Below the pieces are notes generated by a model, which was not told the DNA's origin, did no database searches, and saw only the letters and a program-made list of their open reading frames with translations. The translations under genes were made by a program, and so were the position numbers. 64,000 nucleotides of DNA from Microcella humidisoli (GTDB lineage: Bacteria; Actinomycetota; Actinomycetes; Actinomycetales; Microbacteriaceae): contig NZ_CP101497.1 of the NCBI RefSeq assembly GCF_024362325.1, positions 2,418,001 through 2,482,000 of the forward strand. Reading direction: 5' to 3'. Each line of letters starts with the position of its first letter. Within the stretch, counting starts at the first letter, position 1. This document shows positions 37,131-47,924 of this stretch, in pieces.

Positions 37131-37547
37131 TCAGGCGCGGACGTCGTCGGCGATCGAGCCGAGCACGCCGTTCACGAAGGGGGCGCTGTCGTCGGTCGAG
37201 AGCACGCTCGCGAGCTCCATGGCCTCGGCGATCGCCACGGCCGTGGGGATCTCGGGGTTGTCGCGCAGCTCCCAGGTGGCCATGCGCAGGATGGCGCGGT
37301 CGACGACGGGCATGCGCGCGAGGGTCCATCCCACGGCGTGCTGCTCGATAAGGGCGTCGATCTCGTGGCGCGCCTCGTCGACACCGCGCACGATCTGCTC
37401 GGCGTACGGCCAGCTCGAGGCGCGCTGCGGCGCCGCGGCTGCCCGGCGAGCCTCATCGCCGAGAACCTCGGCGATCGGCACCTGCCGCACATCGGCGATG
37501 TAGAGCATGTCGAGAGCCCGCTTGCGGGCCTTGCTGCGGGCGCTCAC
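37131..37547 (-). CDS. nusB: Transcription antitermination factor NusB
   Basis: Binds boxA RNA with S10 to prevent early termination, chiefly on rRNA operons. The 138-residue all-helical protein starts MSARSKARKRALDMLYIADVR and has the conserved MPVVDRAILRMATWEL and IPTAVAIAEAMELA segments. The GTG start shares one base with the efp stop (TAGTG). Confidence 0.95.
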   Translation of the reverse strand: MSARSKARKRALDMLYIADVRQVPIAEVLGDEARRAAAAPQRASSWPYAEQIVRGVDEARHEIDALIEQHAVGWTLARMPVVDRAILRMATWELRDNPEIPTAVAIAEAMELASVLSTDDSAPFVNGVLGSIADDVRA

Positions 37548-38110
37548 TACTCGCTGACGCGGCCCAGGTAGTCACCCGACCGGGTGTCGACCTTGACCTT
37601 CGTGCCCGTCTCGAGGAACAGCGGCACCTGGATCTCGTACCCCGTCTCGAGCGTCGCGGGCTTCGTGCCGCCCGTCGAGCGGTCGCCCTGCAGGCCCGGC
37701 TCGGTGTAGGTGACCTCGAGCACGACCGAGGCCGGCAGGTCGAGGTAGAGCGCGGCACCCTCGTTCATGGCGATCGTCACGATCTGGTTCTCGAGCATGA
37801 AGTTCGCGGCATCGCCGACGACCGAGGCCGGCACGGTGACCTGCTCGTAGTCGGTCGTGTCCATGAACACGTAGTCGGCGCCGTCCTGGTACAGGTACTG
37901 GTAGTCGCGGCGGTCGACCGTTGCGAACTCGACCTTGGTGCCCGCGTTGAACGTCTTGTCGACGACCTTGCCGCTCATGACGTTGCGCATCTTCGTGCGC
38001 ACGAAGGCGCCGCCCTTGCCCGGCTTGACGTGCTGGAACTCGATGACGTTCCACAGCTGCCCGTCGAGGTTGAGCACGCTGCCGTTCTTGATGTCGTTCG
38101 TGGTCGCCAT
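37547..38110 (-). CDS. efp: Elongation factor P
   Basis: Relieves ribosomes stalled on proline runs. The 187-residue three-domain protein begins [20 protein letters not shown]. The loop reaching the peptidyl-transferase centre is [13 protein letters not shown] with Lys32 at its tip. Genes for E. coli-type lysylation (EpmAB) are not in the window. The loop reads PGKGG, while many actinobacterial EF-P proteins read PGKGP. The ATG was chosen over a frame extending to 38155, which lacks family similarity. Confidence 0.97.
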   Translation of the reverse strand: MATTNDIKNGSVLNLDGQLWNVIEFQHVKPGKGGAFVRTKMRNVMSGKVVDKTFNAGTKVEFATVDRRDYQYLYQDGADYVFMDTTDYEQVTVPASVVGDAANFMLENQIVTIAMNEGAALYLDLPASVVLEVTYTEPGLQGDRSTGGTKPATLETGYEIQVPLFLETGTKVKVDTRSGDYLGRVSE

Positions 38111-38204
38111 GAGTTCGAGAGTTCCGTTCCGGTGAGAAGCAGTGGGGTCGGGCACGCGCGAGCGCGCCGCCGCGAAAGTCTAGTCGACGGGCGCGCGACT
38201 GCCC

Positions 38205-38648
38205 TTACGGCAGGCGCAGCAGGTGGTCGAGCGCGAGGCGGTACGAGCCGAACCCGAAGCCCGCGATGACCCCCGTCGCAACCCCCGAGATGACGCTCGT
38301 GTGCCGGAACTCCTCGCGCGCGTGCGGGTTCGACAGGTGCACTTCGATCACCGGGATGCCCGCCTCGGTCACGAGGGCGACCGCGTCCCGCAGTGCGTAG
38401 CTGTAGTGCGTGAAGGCCGCAGGGTTCAGGATGACCGGCGTGCGAGCATCCACCGCCTCATGCAGCCAGCCGATGAGCTCGGCCTCATCGTTGGACTGTC
38501 GCAGGTCGATCTCGACCCCCTCGGCCGCGGCGCCGAGCTCGGAGCGCAGCTCGTCGAGCGTCGCCGTGCCGTAGATTGCGGGCTCGCGCGTGCCGAGACG
38601 GTTGAGGTTGGGCCCGTTGAGCACGAGCACGCGGGTGACGGCGGTCAT
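38205..38648 (-). CDS. aroQ: Type II 3-dehydroquinate dehydratase
   Basis: Dehydrates 3-dehydroquinate, the third step of the shikimate pathway. The 147-residue dodecameric type II enzyme has NGPNLNRLGTREP, the catalytic tyrosine in PAIYG, NPAAFTHYSYALRDA and the histidine motif EVHLSNPHAREEFRH. It lies 25 bases after aroB and 94 bases before efp. Confidence 0.96.
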   Translation of the reverse strand: MTAVTRVLVLNGPNLNRLGTREPAIYGTATLDELRSELGAAAEGVEIDLRQSNDEAELIGWLHEAVDARTPVILNPAAFTHYSYALRDAVALVTEAGIPVIEVHLSNPHAREEFRHTSVISGVATGVIAGFGFGSYRLALDHLLRLP

Positions 38649-38673
38649 GGCGTCACCCTACCGGCGCGCGAGC

Positions 38674-39750
38674 TCACTCCCCCACCTCCTGGTAGGCGGC
38701 GAAGAGCATCGACTCGTCGGTGCCGTTGAGCACGCGCGGGCGGGCGACGTCGTCGAGCACGATGAAGCGCAGCATGCCGGCGCGGGTCTTCTTGTCGCGC
38801 TGCATCGTGGCGAGCAGGGTCTTCCAGCGGCCCAGCGGATAGCCGGTCGGCAGCGTCAACGAGGCGAGGATGCGGCGCGTGCGGTCGACCTGCTCGGCCG
38901 GCAGCGAGCCGGCGAGGTGCGAGAGCTCGGCGGCGAAGACCATGCCGATCGCGATCGCCGCGCCGTGCCGCCAGCGGTAGCGCTCGGCGTGCTCGATCGC
39001 GTGGCCGAGCGTGTGCCCGTAGTTCAGGATCTCGCGCTGGCCCTGCTCGGTGAAGTCGTCGCTCACGACGGCGGCCTTGACCCGGATGCTGCGCTCAATG
39101 AGCTCGCGGAAGATCGGGCTCTCGCGGTCGGTCGCGACGCTCACATCGGCCTCGAGCAGCTCGAGGATGACCGGGTCGGCGATGAAACCGCACTTCACGA
39201 CCTCGGCGAACCCCGCGAGGATCTCGTTCTGCGGCAGCTCGGCGAGCAGGTCGAGATCGACGATCACCGCGGAGGGCGCCCAGAACGCACCGACGAGGTT
39301 CTTGCCCTCCGCCGTGTTGATGCCGGTTTTTCCGCCCACGGCGGCGTCGACCATGCCGAGCACGGTCGTCGGAACCTGCACGACCGCGACGCCGCGCAGC
39401 CAGGTGGCGGCGACGAAGCCGGCGAGATCGGTCGTGGCTCCCCCGCCCAGGCCGACCACGGCATCCGTGCGCGTGAAATCGGTCTGGCCCATGATCTGCC
39501 AGCAGAAGGCGGCGACCTCGATGCGCTTCGCGCCCTCAGCATCGGGCACCTCGGCGAGCAGCACCTCGACGCGGCCCGCGAGCTGCTCGCGCAGCGCCTC
39601 GGCCTGCGCGGCGAGCGGCGGAGCATGGATGACGAGCACCTTCGCGGCCGCGGGCGGCAGCACGGCGGCCAGGTCGGCGACCAGTCCGCGGCCGACGCGG
39701 ACGTCGTAGGACGAGGCTCCCGTGACGGGGATGACGGTGATGTCGGTCAT
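38674..39750 (-). CDS. aroB: 3-Dehydroquinate synthase
   Basis: Makes 3-dehydroquinate from DAHP using NAD and a metal ion. The 358-residue protein has VVGLGGGATTDLAGFVAATW, VPTTVLGMVDAAVGGKTGIN, GFAEVVKCGFI and LNYGHTLGHAIEH with metal ligands. The ATG overlaps the aroK stop (ATGA). Confidence 0.97.
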   Translation of the reverse strand: MTDITVIPVTGASSYDVRVGRGLVADLAAVLPPAAAKVLVIHAPPLAAQAEALREQLAGRVEVLLAEVPDAEGAKRIEVAAFCWQIMGQTDFTRTDAVVGLGGGATTDLAGFVAATWLRGVAVVQVPTTVLGMVDAAVGGKTGINTAEGKNLVGAFWAPSAVIVDLDLLAELPQNEILAGFAEVVKCGFIADPVILELLEADVSVATDRESPIFRELIERSIRVKAAVVSDDFTEQGQREILNYGHTLGHAIEHAERYRWRHGAAIAIGMVFAAELSHLAGSLPAEQVDRTRRILASLTLPTGYPLGRWKTLLATMQRDKKTRAGMLRFIVLDDVARPRVLNGTDESMLFAAYQEVGE

Positions 39751-40295
39751 GATCCTCCGGCCGCGGCGGCGCGGTCGCACGCCCACTCGGCAATCTCTTC
39801 GGCGATGTGGTCGATGGGGCGCGACGAGGTGTCCCACGTGGCGACGGCGAGGGCGGTGTAGGTCGGCATCCGGCTCGCGACAAGGTCGACCCAGGCGCCG
39901 ATGCCGTCGCGCACGAGCGGACGGGTCTCGGGGTCGAGCCGCTCGGCGGCCGCCTCGGGGCTGATCGTGAGCAGCACGACCGGCAGGCCATCCACGGCCT
40001 CGGCGATGCTCGGCGTCATGACGGCGCCCCCGCCGAGCGAGACGACCGCGCCGGGCTGCCGCAGCGCTTCCGCGACCGCGTCGGCCTCGAGGGCGCGGAA
40101 CGCGGCCTCCCCCCGCGTCGCGAAGATCTCGGGGATCGGGCCGTTTGCGGCGACGATCTGCTTGTCGGTGTCGATGAACGGTGCTTCGAGGATGCGCCCC
40201 AGGCGCTTGCCGACGCGCGACTTCCCGGCGGCCGGAGGGCCGATGAGCACGACGAGCGGGCCGCGAACGGGCCCGGGTTCGACGGCGTCAGCCAC
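39747..40295 (-). CDS. aroK: Shikimate kinase
   Basis: Phosphorylates shikimate at the 3-position. The 182-residue P-loop kinase has [15 protein letters not shown], the shikimate-binding IDTDKQI, and [10 protein letters not shown]. The C-terminal part carries the lid residues (RPLVRD). The GTG start overlaps the aroC end by eight bases. It lies between aroC and aroB in one coupled block. Confidence 0.95.
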   Translation of the reverse strand: MADAVEPGPVRGPLVVLIGPPAAGKSRVGKRLGRILEAPFIDTDKQIVAANGPIPEIFATRGEAAFRALEADAVAEALRQPGAVVSLGGGAVMTPSIAEAVDGLPVVLLTISPEAAAERLDPETRPLVRDGIGAWVDLVASRMPTYTALAVATWDTSSRPIDHIAEEIAEWACDRAAAAGGS

Positions 40296-41493
40296 GACCG
40301 TCGGAGACCGCCGTCGTGAGGGTCGCGGGCATCGCCGCGAGGTAGCCCTCGAAGTTGCGGCGGGTCTCGGCGATCGAGTCGCCCCCGAACTTCTCGAGCA
40401 CGGCCTCGGCGAGCACGAGCGCGACCATGGCCTCGGCGACGACGCCCGCGGCGGGCACGGCGCACACGTCGGAGCGCTGGTGGTGAGCGGGGGCGGCCTC
40501 GCCCGTCGAGGTGTCGACGGTGCGCAGTGCGTGCGGCACGGTCGCGATGGGCTTCATGCCCGCACGCACGCGCAGCACGGTTCCCGTGCTCATGCCGCCC
40601 TCGGTGCCGCCCGCGCGATCGCTCAGCCGCTCAATGCGGCCGTCGTCGACGACGAGCTCGTCGTGCGCGGCCGAGCCACGGCGGCGCGTGGTCTCGAAGC
40701 CGTCGCCGACCTCGACACCCTTGATGGCCTGGATGCCCATGAGCGCAGCGGCGAGCTTGGCGTCGAGACGGCGGTCCCAGTGCACGTAGGAGCCGAGCCC
40801 CGGCGGCACGCCATAGGCGAGCACCTCGACGACGCCGCCCAGGGTGTCGCCCTCCTTGTGGGCCGCGTCGACTTCCGCGACCATGGCCGCGCTCGTCTCG
40901 GGGTGCAGGCACCGCAGCGGATCGGCGTCGAGGCGATCGACGTCGTCGGGCAGCGGCAGGGGCGCGTCATCGGGCACGCGTACCGGCCCGATCGCGAGCG
41001 TGTGGGCGACGAGGCGGATGCCGAGCTCGCCGAGGAACGATCGCGCGACCGCGCCGAGCGCGACGCGCGCCGCCGTCTCTCGCGCACTCGCGCGCTCGAG
41101 CACGGGGCGCGACTCGTCGAATCCGTACTTCTGCATGCCGACGAGGTCGGCGTGGCCGGGGCGCGGCCGCGTGAGCGGCGCACCGCGCGCGCCGGTCAGC
41201 TCGGCCGGGTCGACCGGGTCGGCGCTCATGATGGTCGTCCACTTGGGCCACTCGGTGTTGCCGATGCGTAGGGCGATGGGGCTGCCCATGCTCCGCCCGT
41301 GGCGCACGCCACCCGAGATCGTCAGCTCGTCCTGCTCGAACTTCATGCGGGCACCGCGCCCGTAGCCGAGCTTGCGGCGCTGCATGTCGGCCTGGATGGC
41401 CTCGCGCAGCACGGGCACGCCCGCGGGCATCCCCTCGAGCACGGCGATCAATTCAGGGCCGTGGGATTCCCCGGCGGTCAACCAGCGCAGCAT
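40288..41493 (-). CDS. aroC: Chorismate synthase
   Basis: Makes chorismate, the branch point to tryptophan (trpE in this window), phenylalanine and tyrosine. The 401-residue flavoprotein has [56 protein letters not shown] and [10 protein letters not shown]. Length and motifs are complete. Confidence 0.97.
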   Translation of the reverse strand: MLRWLTAGESHGPELIAVLEGMPAGVPVLREAIQADMQRRKLGYGRGARMKFEQDELTISGGVRHGRSMGSPIALRIGNTEWPKWTTIMSADPVDPAELTGARGAPLTRPRPGHADLVGMQKYGFDESRPVLERASARETAARVALGAVARSFLGELGIRLVAHTLAIGPVRVPDDAPLPLPDDVDRLDADPLRCLHPETSAAMVAEVDAAHKEGDTLGGVVEVLAYGVPPGLGSYVHWDRRLDAKLAAALMGIQAIKGVEVGDGFETTRRRGSAAHDELVVDDGRIERLSDRAGGTEGGMSTGTVLRVRAGMKPIATVPHALRTVDTSTGEAAPAHHQRSDVCAVPAAGVVAEAMVALVLAEAVLEKFGGDSIAETRRNFEGYLAAMPATLTTAVSDGRG

Positions 41494-41540
41494 GCCCCCA
41501 TCCTCCCATGATCGATGGAGGCAGGATGCCGCGAGCCGCC

Positions 41541-42389
41541 TCAGACGGCGTCGAGCGCCGCGCGCATCGCGGCCTCGACACCCGCCTCATCGCCGAGCGG
41601 CGAATCGGTCTGGCCCGAGACGAAGAACCGCACCTGGCGCACGGCCTGGTGCAGCAGCATGTCGCGCCCCGAGGCCACGCGCCCACCGACCTCGAGCCAC
41701 TGGGCGGCGAGCGGTCCCGGCCAGGGGTGGTAGGTCACGTCGAGCGCGACCGCCGTGGTGCGGGCGTCGAACGGCAACTGCTGGCGCAGACCGACGCCGT
41801 TCGGAAGCGTCCACGCGACCACGTCGGCACCTTCGACGACGTGCTCGAGATCGCCGAGCCGCACCACGTCGAGCTCGAGCCCCAGATCGTCGGCAAGCTG
41901 CGCGAGCGCTGCGGTGCGGGCGGGTTCGCGCACGGCGACGGTTGCGCTGCGCACCCCGAGGCCGTCGAGCGCCACGAGCACCGAGCGGGCCGTGGCTCCC
42001 GCTCCCGCGACGACGGCGTGCCGTGCGTTCTCGAGCCCGGCATCGAGCAGCGACCGCTCGATGCCAGCGACATCGGTGTTGCGCACGATGCGGCGTCCGT
42101 CGTCGGCCAGCAGGAGGGTGTTCGCGGCGCCGGTCAGCGAGACGGCGTCGTCCCATTCGTCGGCGAGACGGTACAGCTCCTCCTTGAGCGGCATCGTCGC
42201 CGACAGCCCCCGCCAGCTGCGGTCGAGACCGTCGACGAAGCCGCGCAGCTCATGCTCGCGCACCTCGTGCCGGTCGTACCGCCAGTCGAGGCCGAGCTGC
42301 CGGTAGGCGGCCGTGTGCAGCACGGGCGAGAGCGAGTGCTCGACGGGGTGCCCGAGCACCCCGAGACGCCTAGGCACAGTAGGCCGCAT
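41541..42389 (-). CDS. aroE: Shikimate dehydrogenase
   Basis: Reduces 3-dehydroshikimate to shikimate with NADPH. The 282-residue protein has [31 protein letters not shown] with the catalytic lysine, [13 protein letters not shown] with the catalytic aspartate, and [15 protein letters not shown] for NADPH. The shikimate-site segment reads GLSATMPLK where many enzymes have GxNVTxPxK. The start is uncertain: an ATG (used) and a GTG three codons upstream both overlap mltG, and GAGGAG lies between them. Confidence 0.93.
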   Translation of the reverse strand: MRPTVPRRLGVLGHPVEHSLSPVLHTAAYRQLGLDWRYDRHEVREHELRGFVDGLDRSWRGLSATMPLKEELYRLADEWDDAVSLTGAANTLLLADDGRRIVRNTDVAGIERSLLDAGLENARHAVVAGAGATARSVLVALDGLGVRSATVAVREPARTAALAQLADDLGLELDVVRLGDLEHVVEGADVVAWTLPNGVGLRQQLPFDARTTAVALDVTYHPWPGPLAAQWLEVGGRVASGRDMLLHQAVRQVRFFVSGQTDSPLGDEAGVEAAMRAALDAV

Positions 42390-43638
42390 TCTCCTCACTC
42401 GCCCGGCACCAGGCGCGCAGCTGCGCCACGCCCTCCTCGTGCTGCCCGATCGTCTCGGAGAACTTCGTCTCGCCCGTCGCGAGGTTGACCGTCACGAAGA
42501 AGAACCAGGGACCGTCGGCGGGGTTGAGCACCGCGTCGATCGCGACGTCGCCCGGTGCCGCGATCGGCCCGATCGGCAGCCCCTCGATGACGTAGGTGTT
42601 GTACGGGTTGTCGGCATCGAGGGCGTCGCCGCTCGACCACACCGAGCCCGTCTCCCCCGCGCCGTACTGCGTCGACGAATCGAACTCGAGCCGCCAGCCG
42701 TCGGCGAGCCGGTTCTCGATCACGCGCGACACCCGGTAGAAGTCGTCGGCCAGTCGGGCTTCGCGCTGGATGAGCGAGGCCTTCGTCAGCACCGTGTGGC
42801 GATCCTCGACCGCGACCCCTGCCGCATCGAGGCGCGAGAACATCTCGTCGACGAGCGTGCGGATGTGGTCTTCGGCGGTCGTGTTCGGCTCGAAGGTGTA
42901 GGTCGCGGGGAACAGGTAGCCCTCGATGTTCGGGGCGACGTCGGGGATGCCGTAGATCGAGGGATCGGCGATGGCCGCCTCGTAGTCCGCGAGCGGCAGG
43001 CCGGTGCCCGCCGAGAGCGCCTCGATGACCTCACCCGCGCGCAGACCCTCGCGCACGGTGGCGCTCAGCTCCACCTTGTTGGCCGGGTCGAGCAGCGCAT
43101 CCAGCGCCGACTGCGCCGACATCTCCTCCTGCAGGCGGTAGGTGCCCGGGATGAACGCGATGGAGTCGTCCGCGAGCAGCAGATCGTAGAACGCATCGAA
43201 GGTCATGGTCACGCCCTGCTCGACGAGCGACGTCGCGACATCGGCGCCGATCTCTCCCGAGTAGATGGTCACGAGCACCTCCGTGCCGTTCCCGGTGCCC
43301 GCGTAGTCGTTCGGCAGTTCCCAGCCGAGCACCTCGCGCACTTGCTCCTCGTAGTTCGTCCAGACGTACCACGCCCCGGCCGCGGCGATGCCGGCGAGCA
43401 ACGAGAGGATGCCGAGCACGACCCAGGGCCACCGCCGACGTCGGCGCGGCGCGCCACCCGCCGTGCCGCGACCGCGCCCGCCGCCCCGACGCGATTCGCT
43501 CTCGCGCGCGGCCCGACGGCTGGCCGGGGCCTCGCCGTCGCTCGGCGCCGTCGCCGTCGTCGCGGGCGCGCTCGGCGCGGCGCCCGGCTCGCTCGGCTGC
43601 GAGCGGAAGATGGCGTCCCAGGGATCGTTATCGGTCAC
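42370..43638 (-). CDS. mltG: Endolytic murein transglycosylase
   Basis: Cuts nascent peptidoglycan strands at the membrane, setting glycan length. The 422-residue protein has a cytosolic N-terminal region of about 68 residues, rich in Ala/Pro and then Arg ([15 protein letters not shown]). One membrane helix follows ([22 protein letters not shown]), then LysM-like and YceG catalytic parts. Expected YceG features are [13 protein letters not shown] with the catalytic Glu, [13 protein letters not shown] and [16 protein letters not shown]. The GTG start overlaps ruvX by four bases. Confidence 0.95.
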   Translation of the reverse strand: MTDNDPWDAIFRSQPSEPGAAPSAPATTATAPSDGEAPASRRAARESESRRGGGRGRGTAGGAPRRRRRWPWVVLGILSLLAGIAAAGAWYVWTNYEEQVREVLGWELPNDYAGTGNGTEVLVTIYSGEIGADVATSLVEQGVTMTFDAFYDLLLADDSIAFIPGTYRLQEEMSAQSALDALLDPANKVELSATVREGLRAGEVIEALSAGTGLPLADYEAAIADPSIYGIPDVAPNIEGYLFPATYTFEPNTTAEDHIRTLVDEMFSRLDAAGVAVEDRHTVLTKASLIQREARLADDFYRVSRVIENRLADGWRLEFDSSTQYGAGETGSVWSSGDALDADNPYNTYVIEGLPIGPIAAPGDVAIDAVLNPADGPWFFFVTVNLATGETKFSETIGQHEEGVAQLRAWCRASEENAAYCA

Positions 43639-44105
43639 GCGGTCGGTCGTCCTTCGTGCGGCTCGACGAGCGCGCCGGGCGGGTTCCCGGTCGAGCGCTC
43701 GAGGTCGAGGGCGTGCTGGAGCAGGATAACAGCGGCGGCCTGGTCGACCACGGAGCGCGAGTTCTTCGCCGTTCGCCCCGCCTCGCGCAATCCGCGCGCG
43801 GCGCTCACGGTCGTCAACCGCTCATCGACGAGGCGCACGGGCACCGGCAGAACCGCGGCGAGCTGCTCGGCGATGTCGCGCGAGTCGGCCGTCGACGCCG
43901 TCTCGGCGCCGCTGAGCGACAGCGGGACGCCCACGATCACCTCGATCGCCTCGTGCTCCATGACGAGACTCCGGATGCTGCCCACGGGCTCCTCGCGCCG
44001 GGCGAGCGTCTCCACCGGCGTCGCGAGCATGCCGTGCGGGTCGCTGCGCGCGACGCCGACGCGGGCACGGCCCACGTCGATGCCGAGCCGCACGCCCGTG
44101 CGCAC
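43635..44105 (-). CDS. ruvX: Putative pre-16S rRNA nuclease / Holliday junction resolvase-like YqgF
   Basis: An RNase H-fold protein that trims the 5' end of 16S rRNA precursors in E. coli. The 156-residue protein has [18 protein letters not shown] with the first metal aspartate, [26 protein letters not shown] with the glutamate, and [14 protein letters not shown] with the final aspartate. The GTG start lies two bases after the alaS stop; a second GTG four codons later is possible. Confidence 0.92.
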   Translation of the reverse strand: MRTGVRLGIDVGRARVGVARSDPHGMLATPVETLARREEPVGSIRSLVMEHEAIEVIVGVPLSLSGAETASTADSRDIAEQLAAVLPVPVRLVDERLTTVSAARGLREAGRTAKNSRSVVDQAAAVILLQHALDLERSTGNPPGALVEPHEGRPTA

Positions 44106-44107
44106 GA

Positions 44108-46765
44108 TCAGTGCCGCAGCTCGGCCAGCACGGCTTCGATCGCCGCGGGGATCGCCGAGGGGTCGACGCCCCCGCCCTGGGCGAGGTCGTCCTTGCCGCC
44201 GCCGCCGCCGCCGAGCACGCCCGAGGCGGTGCGCGCGAGCGCCCCGGCCTTCGCGCCGGCGTCGCGCGCCGCCGGCGTCGTCGCGACGATGACCGTGGCC
44301 TTGCCCGCGACCTCGGCGGCGAGCACGACGACCGTGGGGCCGTCGTTCAGGCGGCCGCGCACGCTCGTGGCGAGCATCCGCACATCGTCGGCTGACCCCA
44401 GCGCGCCGAGGTTCTCGGCCACGACCGTGTAGCCGCCGAGCGTCGTCGCCGCAGCGACAAGCGCGGGTACGCGTTCGGTCAGGCGCGCCGACTCGTACTG
44501 CGCGATCGTCTTCTCGGCCGCCTTGAGCTGTGCGCTCAGGTCGGCGATGCGGTCGGCGAGTTGGTCGCGCGGCGTCTTGAGCGAACTCGTGAGCTGCTGC
44601 ACGAGCGCGCGCTCGGCGGCGAACTCGCGGAAGGCCTCGAGGCCGACGAGCGCCTCGACGCGGCGGTTGGTCGAGCCGACCGACGATTCGCTGACGAGGC
44701 TGATCATGCCGATCTCGGCCGAGGCTGCCACGTGGGTTCCCGCGCAGAGCTCGCGCGACCACGGGCCGCCGATATCGACGACGCGCACGGTGTCGCCGTA
44801 CTTCTCGCCGAACAGCGCCATCGCGCCGAGCGACTTGGCCTCGTCGAGCGCCATCACGCGCGTCGAGACGGGCAGGTTGTCGCGCACGGCGATGTTGCTG
44901 ATCTCTTCGATCTCGCTGCGGGTCGCCGGGCTGAGCGCCTGGTTCCAGCTGAAGTCGAGGCGCATGTAGCCGGCCTTGTTGTACGAGCCCGACTGGTGCG
45001 CATCGCTGCCGAGCGTCTGCCGCAGCGCCGCGTGGATCACGTGGGTCGCCGAGTGCGCCTGCGTGGCCGAGCGGCGGTAGACCGGGTCGACCTGCGTCGT
45101 CGCGGCATCGCCGACGTGCACCTCGCCCGAGCGCACCTGAACGGTGTGACTGATGAGCCCCTTGACGGGCTTCTGCACGTCGAGCACCTCGAGGTCGAAG
45201 CCGGTGCCGACGATCGCGCCCTCATCGCTGTCCTGACCGCCCGACTCCGCGTAGAGCGTCGTCTCGGCGAGGATCACCTCGGCGATGTCGCCGGCCTGCG
45301 CGACCGGCACGCTCTGGCCGCCGACGAGGATGCCGAGCACCGTCGTCTCGGCCTGCAGCTCGTCGTAGCCGAGGAACGCGGTCTCGCCCGCGGCGCGGAA
45401 CTCGCCGTACACGCCGAGGTCGGCCAGCGCACCCTTCTTCGACTTCGCGTCGGCCTTCGCGCGCGTGCGCTGCTCGGCCATGAGGCGGTCGAACTCGGCG
45501 CGGTCGACCGTGAGGCCGTTCTCCTCGGCCATCTCGAGCGTGAGGTCGAGCGGGAAGCCGAAGGTGTCGTGTAGCTGGAAGACCGTGTCTCCCGGCAGGG
45601 TCGACGCGCCCGACGCGGTCGTCTCGGCCACGGCGAGGTCGAGGATCGTGGTGCCGGCCGCGAGCGTACGCAGGAACGCCTCCTCCTCACCGAGTGCGAG
45701 CCGCGAGACGCGGTCGTAGTGCTCGGTGATCTCGGGGTAGGCGGCGCTCATCGCGTCGCGCGAGGCGGCGAAGAGCACGTCGAAGCTCGGCGCGTCGACC
45801 CCGAGCAACCGCATGGCGCGGATGCTCCGCCGCAGCAGGCGGCGCAAGATGTAGCCCCGGCCCTCGTTGCCCGGTGCGACGCCATCCGTCATGAGCATGA
45901 GGGACGAGCGCACGTGGTCGGCGATGACGCGCATGCGCACGTCGTCGCCGTGGTCGGCGCCGTAGCGGCGCCCGGAGAGCTCGGCCGCGGCATCCAGCAC
46001 CGGACGCACTTGGTCGATCTCGTACATGTTCTCGACGCCCTGCGTGAGGAACGCGACGCGCTCCATGCCCATGCCGGTGTCGATGTTCTTGTTCGGCAGC
46101 TCGCCGAGGATCTCGAAGTCGTTCTTGCCCGTGCCCTCGCCGCGCAGGTACTGCATGAAGACGAGGTTCCAGATCTCGACGTAGCGGTCGTCATCCGTCG
46201 CGGGACCGCCGTCGACGCCGTACGCGGGCCCGCGGTCGAAGAAGATCTCCGAGCAGGGGCCAGCGGGGCCGGGCTGGCCGGTCGACCAGTAGTTGGTGTC
46301 CATGTCGAGGCGCTGAATGCGGTCGTCGGGCAGGCCCGCGATCTTCTTCCAGAGCGCGATGGCCTCGTCATCGTCCTTGTAGACGGTGACCCAGAGGTCC
46401 TTCTCGTCGAAGCCGAGGCCGCCGTCGCTCTGCGACGTCGTCAGCAGCTCCCAGGCGTACCCGATCGCGCCTTCCTTGAAGTAGTCGCCGAACGAGAAGT
46501 TGCCGTTCATCTGGAAGAACGTGCCGTGGCGCGGCGTCTTGCCGACCTCTTCGATGTCGTTCGTGCGGATGCACTTCTGCACGCTCGTCGCGCGCGGGTA
46601 GGGCGCGGGCACGACGCCCGTGAGGTAGGGCACGAACGGCACCATGCCGGCGACCGTGAAGAGCAGCGTCGGGTCGTCGCTGACGAGGGAGGCGGAGGGC
46701 ACGACCGTGTGACCGCGGGTTCCGAAGAACTCGAGCCACCGGCGCTGGATGTCGGCGGTCTGCAT
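44108..46765 (-). CDS. alaS: Alanyl-tRNA synthetase
   Basis: Charges tRNA-Ala and clears mischarged Ser/Gly. The 885-residue protein has a class II catalytic core ([36 protein letters not shown]). The editing domain has [11 protein letters not shown] and the C-terminal zinc motif [11 protein letters not shown]-Ala domain has a glycine run, [15 protein letters not shown]. Length is normal. A terminator lies upstream (46790-46816), so alaS probably has its own promoter or relies on read-through. Confidence 0.98.
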   Translation of the reverse strand: MQTADIQRRWLEFFGTRGHTVVPSASLVSDDPTLLFTVAGMVPFVPYLTGVVPAPYPRATSVQKCIRTNDIEEVGKTPRHGTFFQMNGNFSFGDYFKEGAIGYAWELLTTSQSDGGLGFDEKDLWVTVYKDDDEAIALWKKIAGLPDDRIQRLDMDTNYWSTGQPGPAGPCSEIFFDRGPAYGVDGGPATDDDRYVEIWNLVFMQYLRGEGTGKNDFEILGELPNKNIDTGMGMERVAFLTQGVENMYEIDQVRPVLDAAAELSGRRYGADHGDDVRMRVIADHVRSSLMLMTDGVAPGNEGRGYILRRLLRRSIRAMRLLGVDAPSFDVLFAASRDAMSAAYPEITEHYDRVSRLALGEEEAFLRTLAAGTTILDLAVAETTASGASTLPGDTVFQLHDTFGFPLDLTLEMAEENGLTVDRAEFDRLMAEQRTRAKADAKSKKGALADLGVYGEFRAAGETAFLGYDELQAETTVLGILVGGQSVPVAQAGDIAEVILAETTLYAESGGQDSDEGAIVGTGFDLEVLDVQKPVKGLISHTVQVRSGEVHVGDAATTQVDPVYRRSATQAHSATHVIHAALRQTLGSDAHQSGSYNKAGYMRLDFSWNQALSPATRSEIEEISNIAVRDNLPVSTRVMALDEAKSLGAMALFGEKYGDTVRVVDIGGPWSRELCAGTHVAASAEIGMISLVSESSVGSTNRRVEALVGLEAFREFAAERALVQQLTSSLKTPRDQLADRIADLSAQLKAAEKTIAQYESARLTERVPALVAAATTLGGYTVVAENLGALGSADDVRMLATSVRGRLNDGPTVVVLAAEVAGKATVIVATTPAARDAGAKAGALARTASGVLGGGGGGKDDLAQGGGVDPSAIPAAIEAVLAELRH

Positions 46766-46789
46766 GAGGGGCTGTGGCGTCCTGAGTCG

Positions 46790-46816
46790 AAAAGGGGCGG
46801 GGCGCGGAGCCCCGCC
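46790..46816 (-). terminator. Intrinsic terminator between the rpsD unit and alaS
   Basis: On the minus strand GGCGGGGC (46809-46816) pairs with GCCCCGCC (46796-46803) around the 5-base loop TCCGC, followed by CCTTTT. It begins just past the stop of the small membrane-protein gene at 46819 and ends before alaS. Confidence 0.75.
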
Positions 46817-46818
46817 GG

Positions 46819-47046
46819 CTACTTGAGGCGGCTGGTGAGGTCGGCGATGGTGTCTTCGGCCTCGGCGACGGCGGCACGCAACTCGGCCTCGCGCTGCTTG
46901 TAGCCGTCGACGACGGCCGAGCCGAACTCGCGGGCCTTGGCGTCGACGTCGTCGAAGAACTGCTTGCCCTGCGGGGTCTTCGAGACCTGGTGGGCGGCGA
47001 CGAAGCCGAGCGCAATGCCGACGATGAGCCAGGCGGCGTTCTTCAT
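46819..47046 (-). CDS. Small single-helix membrane protein, function unknown
   Basis: A 75-residue protein with an N-terminal membrane helix (AAWLIVGIALGFVAAHQV) and a charged helical cytosolic tail with alternating Ala/Glu/Asp likely to form a coiled coil. GAGGGAG lies five bases before the ATG. Small membrane proteins of this kind are often found between rpsD and alaS in actinobacteria (DUF948/DUF6167-like neighbours). I recognise the context but not a function. Confidence 0.75.
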   Translation of the reverse strand: MKNAAWLIVGIALGFVAAHQVSKTPQGKQFFDDVDAKAREFGSAVVDGYKQREAELRAAVAEAEDTIADLTSRLK

Positions 47047-47102
47047 GGGTGCTCCCTCGTGAGAAGTCGGATGTGGTGGGCTCCCAGCCTAGCGGCCGAA
47101 CG

Positions 47103-47139
47103 CGAACGGGGGCCCGGCCACTGGCCGGACCCCCGTTCG
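47103..47139 (-). terminator. Strong hairpin downstream of rpsD
   Basis: The arms CGAACGGGGG (47103-47112) and CCCCCGTTCG (47130-47139) are perfect complements. After one mismatch the inner arms CCGGCC and GGCCGG pair around the 3-base loop ACT. There is no U run on the minus strand, as is common for actinobacterial terminators. It lies 21 bases past the rpsD stop. Confidence 0.75.
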
Positions 47140-47159
47140 ACGGAGCGTGATGCGAGCGA

Positions 47160-47789
47160 CTAGCGCGCGGCGTAGTACTCGACGACGAGCTGCACTTCGC
47201 AGGTCACGGGGACCTCGGCGCGCTTGGGGCGGCGCACGAGGCGCGACTGCAGCTTGTCGAGCTCGACCTCGAGGTAGGCCGGAACCTTGGGCAGCACGTC
47301 GACGTGACCGCCGGCGGCCGCGACCTGGAACGGCTCGGTGCCCTCGGAGCGCGGCTTGACGTGGATCAGCTGACCCGGCTTGACGCGGAACGAGGGGCGG
47401 TCGACGAGCTGGCCGTCGACCATGATGTGACGGTGCACGACCATCTGGCGCGCCTGCGCCGTGGTGCGGGCGAAGCCCGAGCGCAGCACGAGGGCGTCGA
47501 GACGCATCTCGAGCAGCTCGACGAGGTTCTCACCCGTCAGGCCGGCCGAGCGGCGGGCCTCGTTGAACGCGATCTTGAGCTGGGCCTCGCGGATGCCGTA
47601 CTGGGCGCGGAGACGCTGCTTCTCGCGCAGACGAACGGCGTAGTCGCTGTCGGCCTTGCGCTTGGTGCGGCCGTGCTCACCGGGAGCGTAGGGGCGCTTC
47701 TCGAGGTACTTGGCGGCCTTCGGGGTGAGGGCGATGCCGAGCGCGCGGGAGAGGCGGGTCTTGCTGCGAGTGCGTGACTTGGTAGACAC
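47160..47789 (-). CDS. rpsD: 30S ribosomal protein S4
   Basis: A primary 16S rRNA-binding protein that starts 30S assembly. The 209-residue protein starts MSTKSRTRSKTRLSRALGIA, with KRPYAPGEHGRTKRKADSDYA and the S4 RNA-binding domain (RLDALVLRSGFARTTAQARQMV). It lacks N-terminal zinc cysteines, so it is the zinc-independent form. The GTG start has GGAAGGAAACC upstream. It is separate from the alpha-operon ribosomal genes and may use its own promoter. Confidence 0.98.
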   Translation of the reverse strand: MSTKSRTRSKTRLSRALGIALTPKAAKYLEKRPYAPGEHGRTKRKADSDYAVRLREKQRLRAQYGIREAQLKIAFNEARRSAGLTGENLVELLEMRLDALVLRSGFARTTAQARQMVVHRHIMVDGQLVDRPSFRVKPGQLIHVKPRSEGTEPFQVAAAGGHVDVLPKVPAYLEVELDKLQSRLVRRPKRAEVPVTCEVQLVVEYYAAR

Positions 47790-47924
47790 GGTTTCCTTCC
47801 ATGGGCGTGGCCGAGAATTTCAGCGGCTCACGGGCGTACACCGCTCCGTCCGGTCCGAACGCACGCCGAGGCGCTTCGGTGGAAGCTTCGAGGGAGGGTG
47901 TGCCCATATCTGACGGGCCGAGCA

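Noticed and set aside
44195..44212. A run of six GCC triplets in alaS
   Set aside because: It encodes the glycine run of the C-Ala domain, which is normal for the family, so not a special microsatellite.
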